A stretch of 64,000 bases of DNA from Verrucomicrobia bacterium IMCC26134 (lineage in GTDB: Bacteria > Verrucomicrobiota > Verrucomicrobiia > Opitutales > Opitutaceae), in assembly GCA_000972765.1 (NCBI GenBank), contig CP011265.1, positions 1,178,001 to 1,242,000 on the forward strand. The letters run 5' to 3'. The notes beneath the pieces were generated by a model, which saw nothing but the letters and a program-made list of their open reading frames with translations, searched no databases and was not told where the DNA came from. Below, in pieces: positions 35,082 to 43,720 of the stretch. The translations under genes and the position numbers were made by a program. Each line of letters starts with the position of its first letter. The stretch's first letter is position 1.

Positions 35082-35561
35082 TTAGCGGCGCACAAGCGCT
35101 CGCAACGTGCGTTGATGGGCGGCGAGTCCGATGTCCCCGCTCGTTTCCAGCAAGGTATCGAGCAAGAGGGCGAAGGCCTCGTCTTTCAGTCCCGCCCGGA
35201 GTCGCGCGATGGCGAGCAAGGCGGCGAACTCGGCGTGGTCGGGGAACTGGACGCGGGCGTATTCCAAGGCGGATACGGCCTCGGCGTCACGATCGAGTCG
35301 AAGCAGGCAAACGGCGCGACCTGCCAGGGTGTTGGCCTGCTCGGCGGGGGAGGCGATTCCGAGGGCGAGGGCGCGTTCATAGGCGGACAGGGCCTCGGTA
35401 TGGGCGCCTTGAGACGAGAAGGTGAAGGCCTGCTCGGCGGCGATTTCGGGCACGTTGGGGTGGCGGGCGTCGAGCTCGCGCAATGCGGCGAGCACGTGAT
35501 CGGTTTTGCCGCCGTGGCGGGAACCGACAATGGCGTCGAGGGCGGGTTTCCAGTCTGACAT
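35082..35561 (-). CDS. Small tetratricopeptide-repeat protein
   Basis: 159 residues from ATG 35561 (MSDWKPAL); ATG 35588 is an alternative. Three to four TPR-like helix pairs are visible: HVLAALRELDARHPNVPEIA, EALSAYERALALG, LAGRAVCLLRLDRDAEAVSA, then FAALLAIARLRAGLKDEAF. No signal peptide, so it is probably a cytoplasmic scaffold. It follows the greA terminator on the same strand. Partner unknown. Confidence 0.75.
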   Translation of the reverse strand: MSDWKPALDAIVGSRHGGKTDHVLAALRELDARHPNVPEIAAEQAFTFSSQGAHTEALSAYERALALGIASPAEQANTLAGRAVCLLRLDRDAEAVSALEYARVQFPDHAEFAALLAIARLRAGLKDEAFALLLDTLLETSGDIGLAAHQRTLRALVRR

Positions 35562-35686
35562 GGCGGGTAGCGAGTCACCAGAGGGCATCGAAGTCGACCC
35601 AGCTTTGGTCGTAGATACAAGTAAGGCGAGTGAAGGAAGGAACGAAGCAGGCGGAGGGCGCAGGCCTGCGGTCCAACCACAAAAAA

Positions 35687-35712
35687 GCCAAAACCACCGG
35701 AGTGGTTTTGGC
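35687..35712 (-). terminator. Strong Rho-independent terminator after greA
   Basis: An 11-base perfect stem GCCAAAACCAC/GTGGTTTTGGC with a CGGA loop (TCCG on the minus strand), followed on the minus strand by TTTTTTG. It lies 44 bases beyond the greA stop. The clearest terminator in the window. Confidence 0.9.
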
Positions 35713-35755
35713 GATAGGCAGGCCTGAGGCGGCTCGAAGGCGCGTGTTGACGGCC

Positions 35756-37603
35756 TCAGAGCGAGTCGGCGTAACGGGCGATGCTTGAGAGGGTGTAGGT
35801 CTCCTCGTCGCGACCGATCTTCACCTTGACGGTTTCGCCGGGCTTTTTGCCAAGCAGAGCCTGGCCGAGCGGGGTTTTGTAAGAAACGATGTTCTTGTCG
35901 GGCACGCTGTCCCAGGCGCCGAGGATGGTGTAGCGCACGCTCTTCTTGGTCGAAGCGACGGTGAGCTCGACCACGCTGCCCACGCCGACTTGATCGACGC
36001 TGGCTTCTTTGAAGTCGGAGATACGGGCGCGGCTGAGATCCTTCTCGAGCTGGCCTTTCTGGGCCATGAGCACGGTCTGGTCCTGCTTGGCCATCTTGTA
36101 TTCGGAGTTCTCCTTCAAGTCGCCGTGTTCGCGCGCGGTGGCGATGGCCTTGGAGTTGTCGGGGATCTTCTTGGAGACGATGGTCTCGTATTCCTCGCGC
36201 TTGCGCTCGTAGCTCTCGCGGGAAACGAGGAGTTGCTCCTCCTTGGAGTCGCCCTCGCCGGCGATGACGGACTGGATGGCGGGGAAGAGTTTGATGAAGC
36301 GGGCGAGCAGTGACTTCTTGGTGAGGTCCTCGAAGCCTTGGTTGAGAAGGAGGGCGTTCGCGAGGTCGCGGGCGGTTTCGCCGTTGGCCGAGGCGAGGAG
36401 GTCGGGGATGAGTTCGGCGTCCTCGCTGAGGGCGTCGCCGAGCGGGATGCGGCGGGCGGAGGCGGCTTGCAGGGCCTCGTAGTCGATGGCGTAGAATATA
36501 GCGCTGAAGAGACGCGGCGAGATCATGTCACCGAGCAGCTTCGAGAATTTTTTGGAGTGGCGGTTTTTAACGATCCAGTGGAGGACCGGGGCGCGGAGGT
36601 TTTGCTCGGCCATCCAGCGTTTGAAGGTGGTGGAGAGCTCTTCGCCGTGACCGTTCTCGATCAGGAAATTGATGCACTCGGTGGTGAACTTGCCTTGGGA
36701 GACCTTGAGCAAGTTGATGATGATGTCGCGGTGCTCGAGGGGGTGGGCTTCCTTGAGGAGTTCGAGGAAATCGGATTGGAACTGGACGGGCAGCTTCTCG
36801 ACGATGCCGGGGAGGTCCCGAACGTTAGATACCAAAGAGGCTTGGGAGGGTTCGAGGGTAGAGGCGTCGACGCCGGCCAGTTTGGCGAGGCGGTCGCGGA
36901 CACTCGCACCGTAGAGACGCTCGGCGGAGTCGAGCTGGTTGCTGGTCTTTACCGCCTCGGTGACGGCGGTGAGGATGGTGGGGAGATCGGCTTTGATTTC
37001 CTGTTTGCCGGCCGTATCGACGAGCTTCTCGGCCAGGAGGATGCGGCGGCGGGCGGATCGGGTGGAGTTGAAGGACTCGGTGAGTTCGTCCTCGGTGGAG
37101 ACGGGAATGTCACGCAGGAAGTAGCACTCGGTCTTCTTGACCGGCACGGCGATGCGAGGGTCTTTGGCGACGGCCTTTTTGGCGGTGGCCCACCACTTTT
37201 TGAACTTTTCCTCGCCGAGGACCTGGGCGAATACGATCTCCAGTTCGATGGCGGTGGCGGCGTTGTTGGGGTAGGCGGCGAGCGCCTCGATGACGAGCTG
37301 GGCGGGGTTCTCGGCGATGAGTTTATTGATGACGGCGGGCTCGGTCACTTTGCGGACGAGCAGATGATTGCCGGGCAGCACGTCCAGAGTGGTGGCACAG
37401 AAAGTGGGGTCCATCGACTGGCCCTTCTTGGTGGCGAAGTCGATGATCAGGCGGTGTGAGGCCTCGTCGTAGCTTTGGATTTGGCCAAAGCCCCAGCTGC
37501 GGTGGACGCAGTAGGCGCCCGTTTTCATCGCCTCAAGTTTAGCTTTGGCGGTCTTGAGAGACGGGTTTTTGGCGATGAGCGAGGAGACGGCTTCGGGAGT
37601 CAT
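35756..37603 (-). CDS. greA: GreA-type transcription elongation factor with a large N-terminal extension
   Basis: 615 residues, about four times the usual 158. The C-terminal ~165 residues are a complete GreA: coiled coil from about 455 to 530 with tip motif REHGDLKENSEY at 491-502, then the FKBP-like domain (VSYKTPLGQALLGKKPGE) to the end. GreA rescues backtracked RNA polymerase by stimulating transcript cleavage, using the acidic tip. Residues about 30-90 (VHRSWGFGQIQ, LIIDFATKKGQSM) look like a small Tudor/SH3-like domain, and residues 95-450 are all-helical with HEAT-like character. It is divergent from rsmB and followed by a strong terminator. The extension's role is unknown. Confidence 0.9.
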   Translation of the reverse strand: MTPEAVSSLIAKNPSLKTAKAKLEAMKTGAYCVHRSWGFGQIQSYDEASHRLIIDFATKKGQSMDPTFCATTLDVLPGNHLLVRKVTEPAVINKLIAENPAQLVIEALAAYPNNAATAIELEIVFAQVLGEEKFKKWWATAKKAVAKDPRIAVPVKKTECYFLRDIPVSTEDELTESFNSTRSARRRILLAEKLVDTAGKQEIKADLPTILTAVTEAVKTSNQLDSAERLYGASVRDRLAKLAGVDASTLEPSQASLVSNVRDLPGIVEKLPVQFQSDFLELLKEAHPLEHRDIIINLLKVSQGKFTTECINFLIENGHGEELSTTFKRWMAEQNLRAPVLHWIVKNRHSKKFSKLLGDMISPRLFSAIFYAIDYEALQAASARRIPLGDALSEDAELIPDLLASANGETARDLANALLLNQGFEDLTKKSLLARFIKLFPAIQSVIAGEGDSKEEQLLVSRESYERKREEYETIVSKKIPDNSKAIATAREHGDLKENSEYKMAKQDQTVLMAQKGQLEKDLSRARISDFKEASVDQVGVGSVVELTVASTKKSVRYTILGAWDSVPDKNIVSYKTPLGQALLGKKPGETVKVKIGRDEETYTLSSIARYADSL

Positions 37604-37727
37604 GGCGTAGGTATTTACAGGCAGGATTGGTCATCTAAGCGGATGTAACGGCCGGGTGTCAACCGTCGTGGCGACCAATGCTTTCAAGATTGCGTTGCGC
37701 GGGGCTGACGGGAGGGTCTGCACCCTT

Positions 37728-39017
37728 ATGAATGAAGACAATGCGATGATTCAGTCCGATGCATGGCCGGTAGCGGCGCGCCTTTTGGTGCGCTGGCTCG
37801 ACGAAGAGGTGCGTGCGGACGCATTGCTCGACACGGTGCAGCTGAGCGGCGGAGCGCGGGCGCGTTGCCAGCATTTATTTTACGGATCGATCCGTAACTA
37901 CGGCCGTATAGAGGCGGTGGTGGCGACGCTGGTGCGCCTGCGCCCCCGCACACGGGTGATGGCGGTCTTGCTGCTTGCCGGCTATGAATTGATCGAAGGC
38001 GGAGGCGAGGGACTCGCCGCCAAGGTCGGCCACCATGCGGTGGCGCAGACCAAAAAGCTGGCGAGCGAATCCGAGGCGCGTCTGGTCAATGCCGTGGTGC
38101 GCAAGCTCGCCGAGGCGCTCGCGGCCCAGGAAGTGCCTGGCAAACTGGCCACGGCTGCACAGCTGGGAAATTACTTTTCCCATCCTGACTGGCTGGTGGA
38201 ACGCTGGCTCGCGCAGTTTGGCGCCGAAGGCACCCGTTCCCTGCTCGAGTGGAACCAGCAGCCCGCGCCGGTTCACGCCCGCTGGCGCGGTCCCGGCGAG
38301 CCTACCGCTGAAGAGAAGGTCTGGCTCGAGGCGACGTCTTGGCCGGATCATTTTGTGGTCAAGGGAGGTCACTGGCCCGAGGTTGGCCGCGCGCTTTCGG
38401 CGGGACGGGTCTATTTGCAGGACCCCGGCACCCGTCTGGCGGTGGAGCTGCTCGATCCGAAAGCCGACGAACGCATCATCGACGCCTGCGCCGCACCTGG
38501 CGGCAAGAGCCTCGCCATGGCCGACCGCATGGGCACAGGCCAGCTCGTGGCACTCGACGTGCCGGGCGCACGCCAGGACCGTCTGGCGGAAAACCTTTCT
38601 CGGGTGCCGTCCGGTGTCTCGGCCAAGCGCATCGAGGGCGACCTGCGCCGCGCATCCAGCCTGATGGGCATGGTGCCGGGGACCTTTGACGCGGTGCTGG
38701 TGGATGCTCCTTGCACCAACACCGGAGTGATGCGCCATCGCGTGGACGTGAAATGGCGCCTGCAACCGGCGGATTTTGGCAAACACGCCAAGCAGCAGGT
38801 CGAACTCCTCGAAGGCGCGGCCCGCTGGTTGAGGCCCGGCGGCCGCCTCGTTTACAGCACGTGCAGCATCGATGCGGATGAGAATGCAGGTGTGGTGGCG
38901 GCGTTTCTTCGCACCGCGCCCGGAGCGGACTACAAGCTCGTTCGCGAGGTCGTGGCGCTGCCTTGGGTGGCGGGTCACGACGGCGCGGGCGTCGCCGTGC
39001 TGGTAAAAAAGGCCTGA
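37728..39017 (+). CDS. rsmB: RsmB/NOL1/NOP2-family RNA (cytosine-5) methyltransferase
   Basis: 429 residues. It methylates a cytosine C5 in rRNA, probably 16S C967 if orthologous to E. coli RsmB. The N-terminal ~130 residues are the NusB-like RNA-binding domain (LLVRWLDEEVRADALLD, RVMAVLLLAGYELI). The Rossmann core has motif I IDACAAPGGKS, and the two characteristic cysteines lie in DAPCTNTG and YSTCSIDADEN. Start uncertain: GTG 37656, ATG 37728 (after a GGAGG) and ATG 37746 are all in frame; 37728 is chosen. It is convergent with proC across 33 bases. Confidence 0.9.
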   Translation: MNEDNAMIQSDAWPVAARLLVRWLDEEVRADALLDTVQLSGGARARCQHLFYGSIRNYGRIEAVVATLVRLRPRTRVMAVLLLAGYELIEGGGEGLAAKVGHHAVAQTKKLASESEARLVNAVVRKLAEALAAQEVPGKLATAAQLGNYFSHPDWLVERWLAQFGAEGTRSLLEWNQQPAPVHARWRGPGEPTAEEKVWLEATSWPDHFVVKGGHWPEVGRALSAGRVYLQDPGTRLAVELLDPKADERIIDACAAPGGKSLAMADRMGTGQLVALDVPGARQDRLAENLSRVPSGVSAKRIEGDLRRASSLMGMVPGTFDAVLVDAPCTNTGVMRHRVDVKWRLQPADFGKHAKQQVELLEGAARWLRPGGRLVYSTCSIDADENAGVVAAFLRTAPGADYKLVREVVALPWVAGHDGAGVAVLVKKA

Positions 39018-39050
39018 TTTACGCAGTCCGCGCGGATTTGCGGATGATTT

Positions 39051-39863
39051 TTATTCCTGCGCGCTCAGCTCGGCCGAACGGGCTTTGGCGGCGAGGGCGG
39101 TGTCGCGCAAGATACCGCGAAAATCCCGTGCGGCCATGACTTGCAGGCCGGCGTAAGTGGTGCCGTTGGGCGAGGTCACCTGATTGCGCAAGTCCTCGGG
39201 CTCGGCCCCGGTGGCCGCCATGAGTTTGGCGGCGCCCAGCACGGTTTCCAGCGAGAGCAGGGCGGAGGCTTCGCGGCTGAGTCCGGCGGCGATGCCCGCT
39301 TCGCGCAGCGCCGCGGTGAACTCGAAGACAAAAGCGGGACCGCAACCGCTGACCGCCATGAGCGCGTCGATTTGTTCCTCGGGCAGTTCGATCTCGCGTC
39401 CGACGGCGCCAAGCAAGGTGGTGACGGTGGCGCGATCCTCCGCCGCGAGGGCACGGGCCGCGCACCAGCCGGTGATACCCGCCCCGATGGCGGCGGGGGT
39501 GTTGGGCATCGTGCGCACGATGTTTCTCGCCTCGGGAAAAGTGCGGGCGAGCCGGACCAGGGTCTTGGCGGCGAGCACGGAGATAACGAGTTTGCCGCGG
39601 GTGAGCTCGGCCAGACGAGGGTCGGCTTTGGCCAGGTGCTGGGGCTTGAAGGCCACGACCACGAGGTCGGCATGTTGCAATAAATCGTCGAGGTTCGTCG
39701 CGAGACGTATGCCGGTGCGCGCGGCGAGGGTTGCTGCGCTGGGTCCGGCGCCGCCCAGGCAGGCAATATGAGCCGGAGCGACGACGCCGCGCGCGAGAAG
39801 TCCGTCCACGATGGCGGAGGCCATGCGACCGGCGCCGAGAAATGCGATCTGGAGTGATGACAT
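39051..39863 (-). CDS. proC: Pyrroline-5-carboxylate reductase
   Basis: 270 residues. Reduces pyrroline-5-carboxylate to proline with NAD(P)H. The N-terminal dinucleotide-binding motif is FLGAGRMASAIVDGLL and VVAFKPQHL is typical. The C-terminal dimerisation domain carries ALMAVSGCGPAFVFEFTAAL and the family signature region EDLRNQVTSPNGTTYAGL. It lies 22 bases downstream of the Rbs-type ATPase gene on the same strand and may share its transcript, although functionally unrelated. Confidence 0.95.
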   Translation of the reverse strand: MSSLQIAFLGAGRMASAIVDGLLARGVVAPAHIACLGGAGPSAATLAARTGIRLATNLDDLLQHADLVVVAFKPQHLAKADPRLAELTRGKLVISVLAAKTLVRLARTFPEARNIVRTMPNTPAAIGAGITGWCAARALAAEDRATVTTLLGAVGREIELPEEQIDALMAVSGCGPAFVFEFTAALREAGIAAGLSREASALLSLETVLGAAKLMAATGAEPEDLRNQVTSPNGTTYAGLQVMAARDFRGILRDTALAAKARSAELSAQE

Positions 39864-39885
39864 AAAATTGGGCGCGCCGGCGCGC

Positions 39886-41388
39886 TTAAGCGGCGGAGGC
39901 GTGATCGACGCCCGCCATCAGGCGCATGAGGGCGGCTTCGCCGAAGTCGGCGCGGGGGACTTCGCCGGCGAGGCGGCCGTTGCGCAGCACCAAGATGCGG
40001 GTGCACAGGCCCAGCAGCTCGGGCAACTCGGAGGAGACGACGAGCAGTGCCTTGCCTTCGCAGGCCAGCTCGTCGAGGAGGGCGTAGATCTCGGCCTTGG
40101 CACCGACGTCCACGCCGCGGGTGGGTTCGTCGATGAGCAACACGTCGCAATCTCGCGCCAGCCATTTGGCGAGGGCGATCTTCTGCTGGTTGCCGCCGGA
40201 GAGGCCGCCGACAATCGTTTCCAACGATGGCGCCTTCACCCGGAGGCGTTTTTGGTATCGGTCGGCCAGGGTGCGTTCGGCGCCGCGGCGCACCCAGCCG
40301 AGGCGTGATAAAACGGGAAGCGAGGCGAGGGCGGTGTTTTCACGGCAGTTCAGGCCGAGGACGAGGCCCTGGCGTTTGCGGTCCTCGGGCAGGAGGCCGA
40401 TCCGGGCGTCGAGGGCGGCTTCGATAGAGCGGGGGGCGATGGGGCGGTCGTTCACCAGCACGCTACCGGTGGCGGCGGGGTCGAGGCCGAAGACAGCCTG
40501 CACGGTCTCGCTGCGGCCAGCCCCGACCAGGCCGGCCAGACCGACGATCTCACCGGCGCGCACGGACAGAGAGATGTTGGAAAACTTTGTTGGAGAGGAG
40601 AGGGCTTCGATGCGCAAGCGTTCGGGGCCGGCGGGACGGGAAAGGTGGGCGGGGGTCTGGACGCGGAGTTCGCGGCCGATCATCTGGGAAACGACACGCG
40701 AAGGCGTGGTGGCGGCGATGGCTTCGGTGGCGACGTGGCGACCGTCGCGCAGGACGGTGATGTGGTCGCACAGCTCAAAGAGCTCGGACATGCGGTGCGA
40801 GACGTAGATGAGGGTGAGGCCGCGGGCCTTGAGTTTGCGGACAAGACTGAAGAGCTCGTGGGTTTCTCCGGCGGAGAGGGAGCTGGAGGGCTCGTCCATG
40901 ACGATGACCTGCGCGCCGGTGCCGACGGCGGCGGCGATCTGGACGAGCTGTTCTTTGCCGGTGGACAGGGTTCCGATGAGGGCTTCGGGGTCGACGTCGG
41001 CGTGGATGGAGGCGAGCATCTCGGTGGCGCGGGCGAGCAGGGCGGCGCGGTCCACGAAGCCGCCGGCGCGGAGGGGCAGGTCGCCGAGACAAAGGTTCTC
41101 GGCGACCGACAGGTTCGGGCAGAACGCCAGCTCCTGATGCACCATCGCGATGCCGAGCTGGCGTGCAGCCAGAGGGTCGGCGGGGGCGATCGGTTTGCCG
41201 TCGAGGCGGATCTCGCCGGCGTCGGCGGTGTAAACGCCGGCGAGGATTTTCCCCAGGGTGCTCTTGCCCGCGCCGTTCTCTCCGATCAGGGCGTGGCAGG
41301 TGCCGCGCGGGATGGAGAACGAGACCCCGTCGAGCGCAAGCACGCCGGGGAAGCGTTTGGTGACGGCACGGAACTCGATGTAGGACAC
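39886..41388 (-). CDS. Sugar ABC transporter ATPase, RbsA/MglA type
   Basis: 500 residues with two fused ATPase domains. Domain 1: Walker A GENGAGKST at about 36-44, signature LSTGKEQLVQIAAA, Walker B VIVMDEPSSSLSAGET. Domain 2 (from about 245) has the usual degenerate P-loop (GLVGAGRSETVQAVFG) and LSGGNQQKIALAKWLARD with LLIDEPTRGVDVG. It drives monosaccharide import with the downstream-numbered permease and binding protein (operon order permease, binding protein, ATPase). The sugar is unknown; xylose, arabinose or rhamnose would fit the neighbours. Confidence 0.93.
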   Translation of the reverse strand: MSYIEFRAVTKRFPGVLALDGVSFSIPRGTCHALIGENGAGKSTLGKILAGVYTADAGEIRLDGKPIAPADPLAARQLGIAMVHQELAFCPNLSVAENLCLGDLPLRAGGFVDRAALLARATEMLASIHADVDPEALIGTLSTGKEQLVQIAAAVGTGAQVIVMDEPSSSLSAGETHELFSLVRKLKARGLTLIYVSHRMSELFELCDHITVLRDGRHVATEAIAATTPSRVVSQMIGRELRVQTPAHLSRPAGPERLRIEALSSPTKFSNISLSVRAGEIVGLAGLVGAGRSETVQAVFGLDPAATGSVLVNDRPIAPRSIEAALDARIGLLPEDRKRQGLVLGLNCRENTALASLPVLSRLGWVRRGAERTLADRYQKRLRVKAPSLETIVGGLSGGNQQKIALAKWLARDCDVLLIDEPTRGVDVGAKAEIYALLDELACEGKALLVVSSELPELLGLCTRILVLRNGRLAGEVPRADFGEAALMRLMAGVDHASAA

Positions 41389-41437
41389 GCGAGAAGAGAG
41401 CAGGCGGAGCGGCGGGGCGGAATGAAGGGACGCCGGT

Positions 41438-42409
41438 TTAGCGCTTGGGCAGCCAGGTTTCCCAGTTCTTGGCGAAGGCGTCCACGGTGTCTTTCGTGAC
41501 GGGGATGAGGGCGCTCACGTCGACAACGGAAGCGGGGTCCTTCTTGAGGACGATCTTGTTGATGAGGTGCTCCACGGAGCGGTAGCCCCACTGGTAGCAT
41601 TGCTGGGCGAGGAGGACGGGGACGTGTCCGGAGCGGATGTAGGCGAGCTGGGCGGGGAGGGCGTCAACGGAGACGCATTGGACGGTGCCGGGCGCCCACT
41701 TGAGGGCGTTCTCGGTGAAGAGCGGCCAGCCGCCGATCATGGCCCAACCGGTGATGTCGGGATTGGCCTGCATGACCTGCTCGACCTTGGCGGCGGAGTC
41801 CTGCGGGGTCTCTTTGTGGTAATAGACGTCGCGGATGGTGATACCGGGGTAGTTCTTGGCCTCTTCGCGGGCGCCCTGGACGCGTTTCTGGAGGTTGGGT
41901 GCGGTCTGGTTGCCGGCGAGGATGGCGACGATGCCCTGGCCGTGCATGACCTTGGCGAGCTCGAGCATGGTCTGGCGGCCGCACTCGATGTCGTTGACTC
42001 CATAGGTCACGAAGCGCTTGGAGGCGGGGGCATCGGAGTCGAAAGTGGCGACGGGAACGCCGTTTTCGACCGCGCGGTCGATGGTGGCGGTGAGTTTGTT
42101 GGCGTCGGTGCAGGAGACGGCGATGCCCTCGGCGCCGGCGAGCACGAGCTGTTCGATGGCCTCGGCCTGTTTCTGGGCGTCTTCCTCGTTGGGGGTGCGC
42201 CAGTCGATTTTGATTTTGAGACCGAGCTGCTGACCAAGGGTTTTGGCGGCATCCTCGGCGCCCACGCGGGCGGCCTGGAAGACGGGGTTGCCTTGGGACT
42301 TGGCAACGAGGCCGAGGGTGATCTCGCGCTCGGCGGCGCGGGAGGAAAGGGCGAGGGCGGCGGCGGCGAGGAGGCCGGCCGCGAGTTGGAGGAGTCGGTT
42401 GGTTTTCAT
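41438..42409 (-). CDS. Periplasmic sugar-binding protein, RbsB type
   Basis: 323 residues. Signal peptide ending near LSSRAAE, then REITLGLVAKSQGNPVFQAA opens a type I periplasmic-binding fold. AEGIAVSCTDANKLT, PVATFDSDAPASKRFVTYG and GYRSVEHLINKIVLKKDP are landmarks. It is the second gene of the Rbs-type operon; ATG follows CTACCC directly. The ligand cannot be read from sequence. Confidence 0.92.
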   Translation of the reverse strand: MKTNRLLQLAAGLLAAAALALSSRAAEREITLGLVAKSQGNPVFQAARVGAEDAAKTLGQQLGLKIKIDWRTPNEEDAQKQAEAIEQLVLAGAEGIAVSCTDANKLTATIDRAVENGVPVATFDSDAPASKRFVTYGVNDIECGRQTMLELAKVMHGQGIVAILAGNQTAPNLQKRVQGAREEAKNYPGITIRDVYYHKETPQDSAAKVEQVMQANPDITGWAMIGGWPLFTENALKWAPGTVQCVSVDALPAQLAYIRSGHVPVLLAQQCYQWGYRSVEHLINKIVLKKDPASVVDVSALIPVTKDTVDAFAKNWETWLPKR

Positions 42410-42449
42410 GGGTAGTTCAGGGACAGGGGAAAGGAGGGGGCGAAGAAAC

Positions 42450-43556
42450 TCAGGCGCGGGTGAGGCGGCGCTTGGCGAGCCAGGTGTTGACGTTGTCGAG
42501 CACGACCGCGGCTATGACGACGGCGCCGATGATGATCTGGCTGTAGTTTTGATCAATGCCGAGGATGACGATGCCGCTGGCGATCATCTGGATTATCAGG
42601 GCGCCCAGGACGACGCCGAGGGCGGAGCCGCGGCCGCCGGTGAGGCTGCAACCACCCACGACGGACGCGGCGATGACGTTGAGCTCGTAGCCTTGGCCGT
42701 CGCCCGAGGTGGCGGCGCCATAATAGCCGAGCGAGAGCACGGCGGATACGCCTGCGGCGAGACCGGCGAGGACATAGACGCCGAGCTTGACGCGGCCGAC
42801 GCGGATGCCGCTGAAGCGGGCGGCCTGCTCATTGCCTCCGATGGCATAAACACGGCGACCGGCGGCGAGGCGGGAGAGGTAAATCCAGCCCAGCACGGTG
42901 ACGAGCACCATGATCACAAGGGGGACGACACTCAGCCCGTTGCCGAGTTCGAAGCGGACGAGCTCGCGGAAAGCGGCAGGGAAACCGCCGATCGACTGGC
43001 CCTTGGTGGTGACGAAGGCGATGCCGCGCAGGATGGCCATCGCGCCCAGGGTGATGATGAAAGGATGCACTCCGAGGGCCACGATGAGGCCGCCGTTGGC
43101 CAGTCCGCAAAGCGCACCGGCGCCAAGACAGGTGAGGGCTCCGAGCGCGCAGGCGGCGAGCGGTGCGAGTGCGATGCCCTCGGGGCCGAAGTGATTCAAC
43201 ACCATAGCTCCCAGGACGGAGGCGAGAGCGTAGATCGAGCCGACGGATAGATCGATGCCTCCGGAGATGATCACGATGGCCATGCCCACCGCCATGATGG
43301 CGATGAAGCTCGTGTCCTTGGCAAGCTGGGCGAGGTTCTGGGCGTTGAGAAACTTGTTCTTTGCCTCGAAAGCGGGCGAACGGTTACCCTGATCATCGGT
43401 GGCAAAGACACGCTGGCGGGTGCCGTCGGCGGCCTTTTCGAACTTCGGTGTGCGCACCGTGCCGGCGAAGGCAGTCAGCAACACACCGAGCACCAAAATG
43501 ACGACGAGCAGGCCGCTTTCCTGAAAGCGGAAGAGAGTGCGTAGAAACGGGGGCAT
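42450..43556 (-). CDS. Sugar ABC transporter permease, RbsC type
   Basis: 368 residues from ATG 43556 (MPPFLRTLFRFQESG); ATG 43589 is an in-frame alternative. About nine to ten helices. After the first helix there is a hydrophilic insertion of about 55 residues (GTVRTPKFEKAADGTRQRVF, then NKFLNAQNLAQ), longer than in E. coli RbsC. The permease core has MAIVIISGGIDLSVGS and AIGGNEQAARFSGIRV. It is the first gene of the Rbs-type operon and divergent from the GH10 gene, so the 164-base gap probably holds both promoters. Confidence 0.92.
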   Translation of the reverse strand: MPPFLRTLFRFQESGLLVVILVLGVLLTAFAGTVRTPKFEKAADGTRQRVFATDDQGNRSPAFEAKNKFLNAQNLAQLAKDTSFIAIMAVGMAIVIISGGIDLSVGSIYALASVLGAMVLNHFGPEGIALAPLAACALGALTCLGAGALCGLANGGLIVALGVHPFIITLGAMAILRGIAFVTTKGQSIGGFPAAFRELVRFELGNGLSVVPLVIMVLVTVLGWIYLSRLAAGRRVYAIGGNEQAARFSGIRVGRVKLGVYVLAGLAAGVSAVLSLGYYGAATSGDGQGYELNVIAASVVGGCSLTGGRGSALGVVLGALIIQMIASGIVILGIDQNYSQIIIGAVVIAAVVLDNVNTWLAKRRLTRA

Positions 43557-43720
43557 GCGGGGGCGGTGAGTTTTAAGTCCTGCGAACATAGCGCAAGTTC
43601 TCGATGCGGTCAGGCGCGCTTTTTATGCACTCACTTAAGACTCAGTGCACTAAGGGGAGGGGACAGGCATAGGCGGATGATTTATTCAGGGGGATTAACT
43701 CGACTGCCTCGGGCTGGACG

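Noticed and set aside
39018-39050. CCGC/GCGG stem between rsmB and proC as a bidirectional terminator
   Set aside because: A short 4-base stem; the T-rich end on the plus strand is suggestive only.
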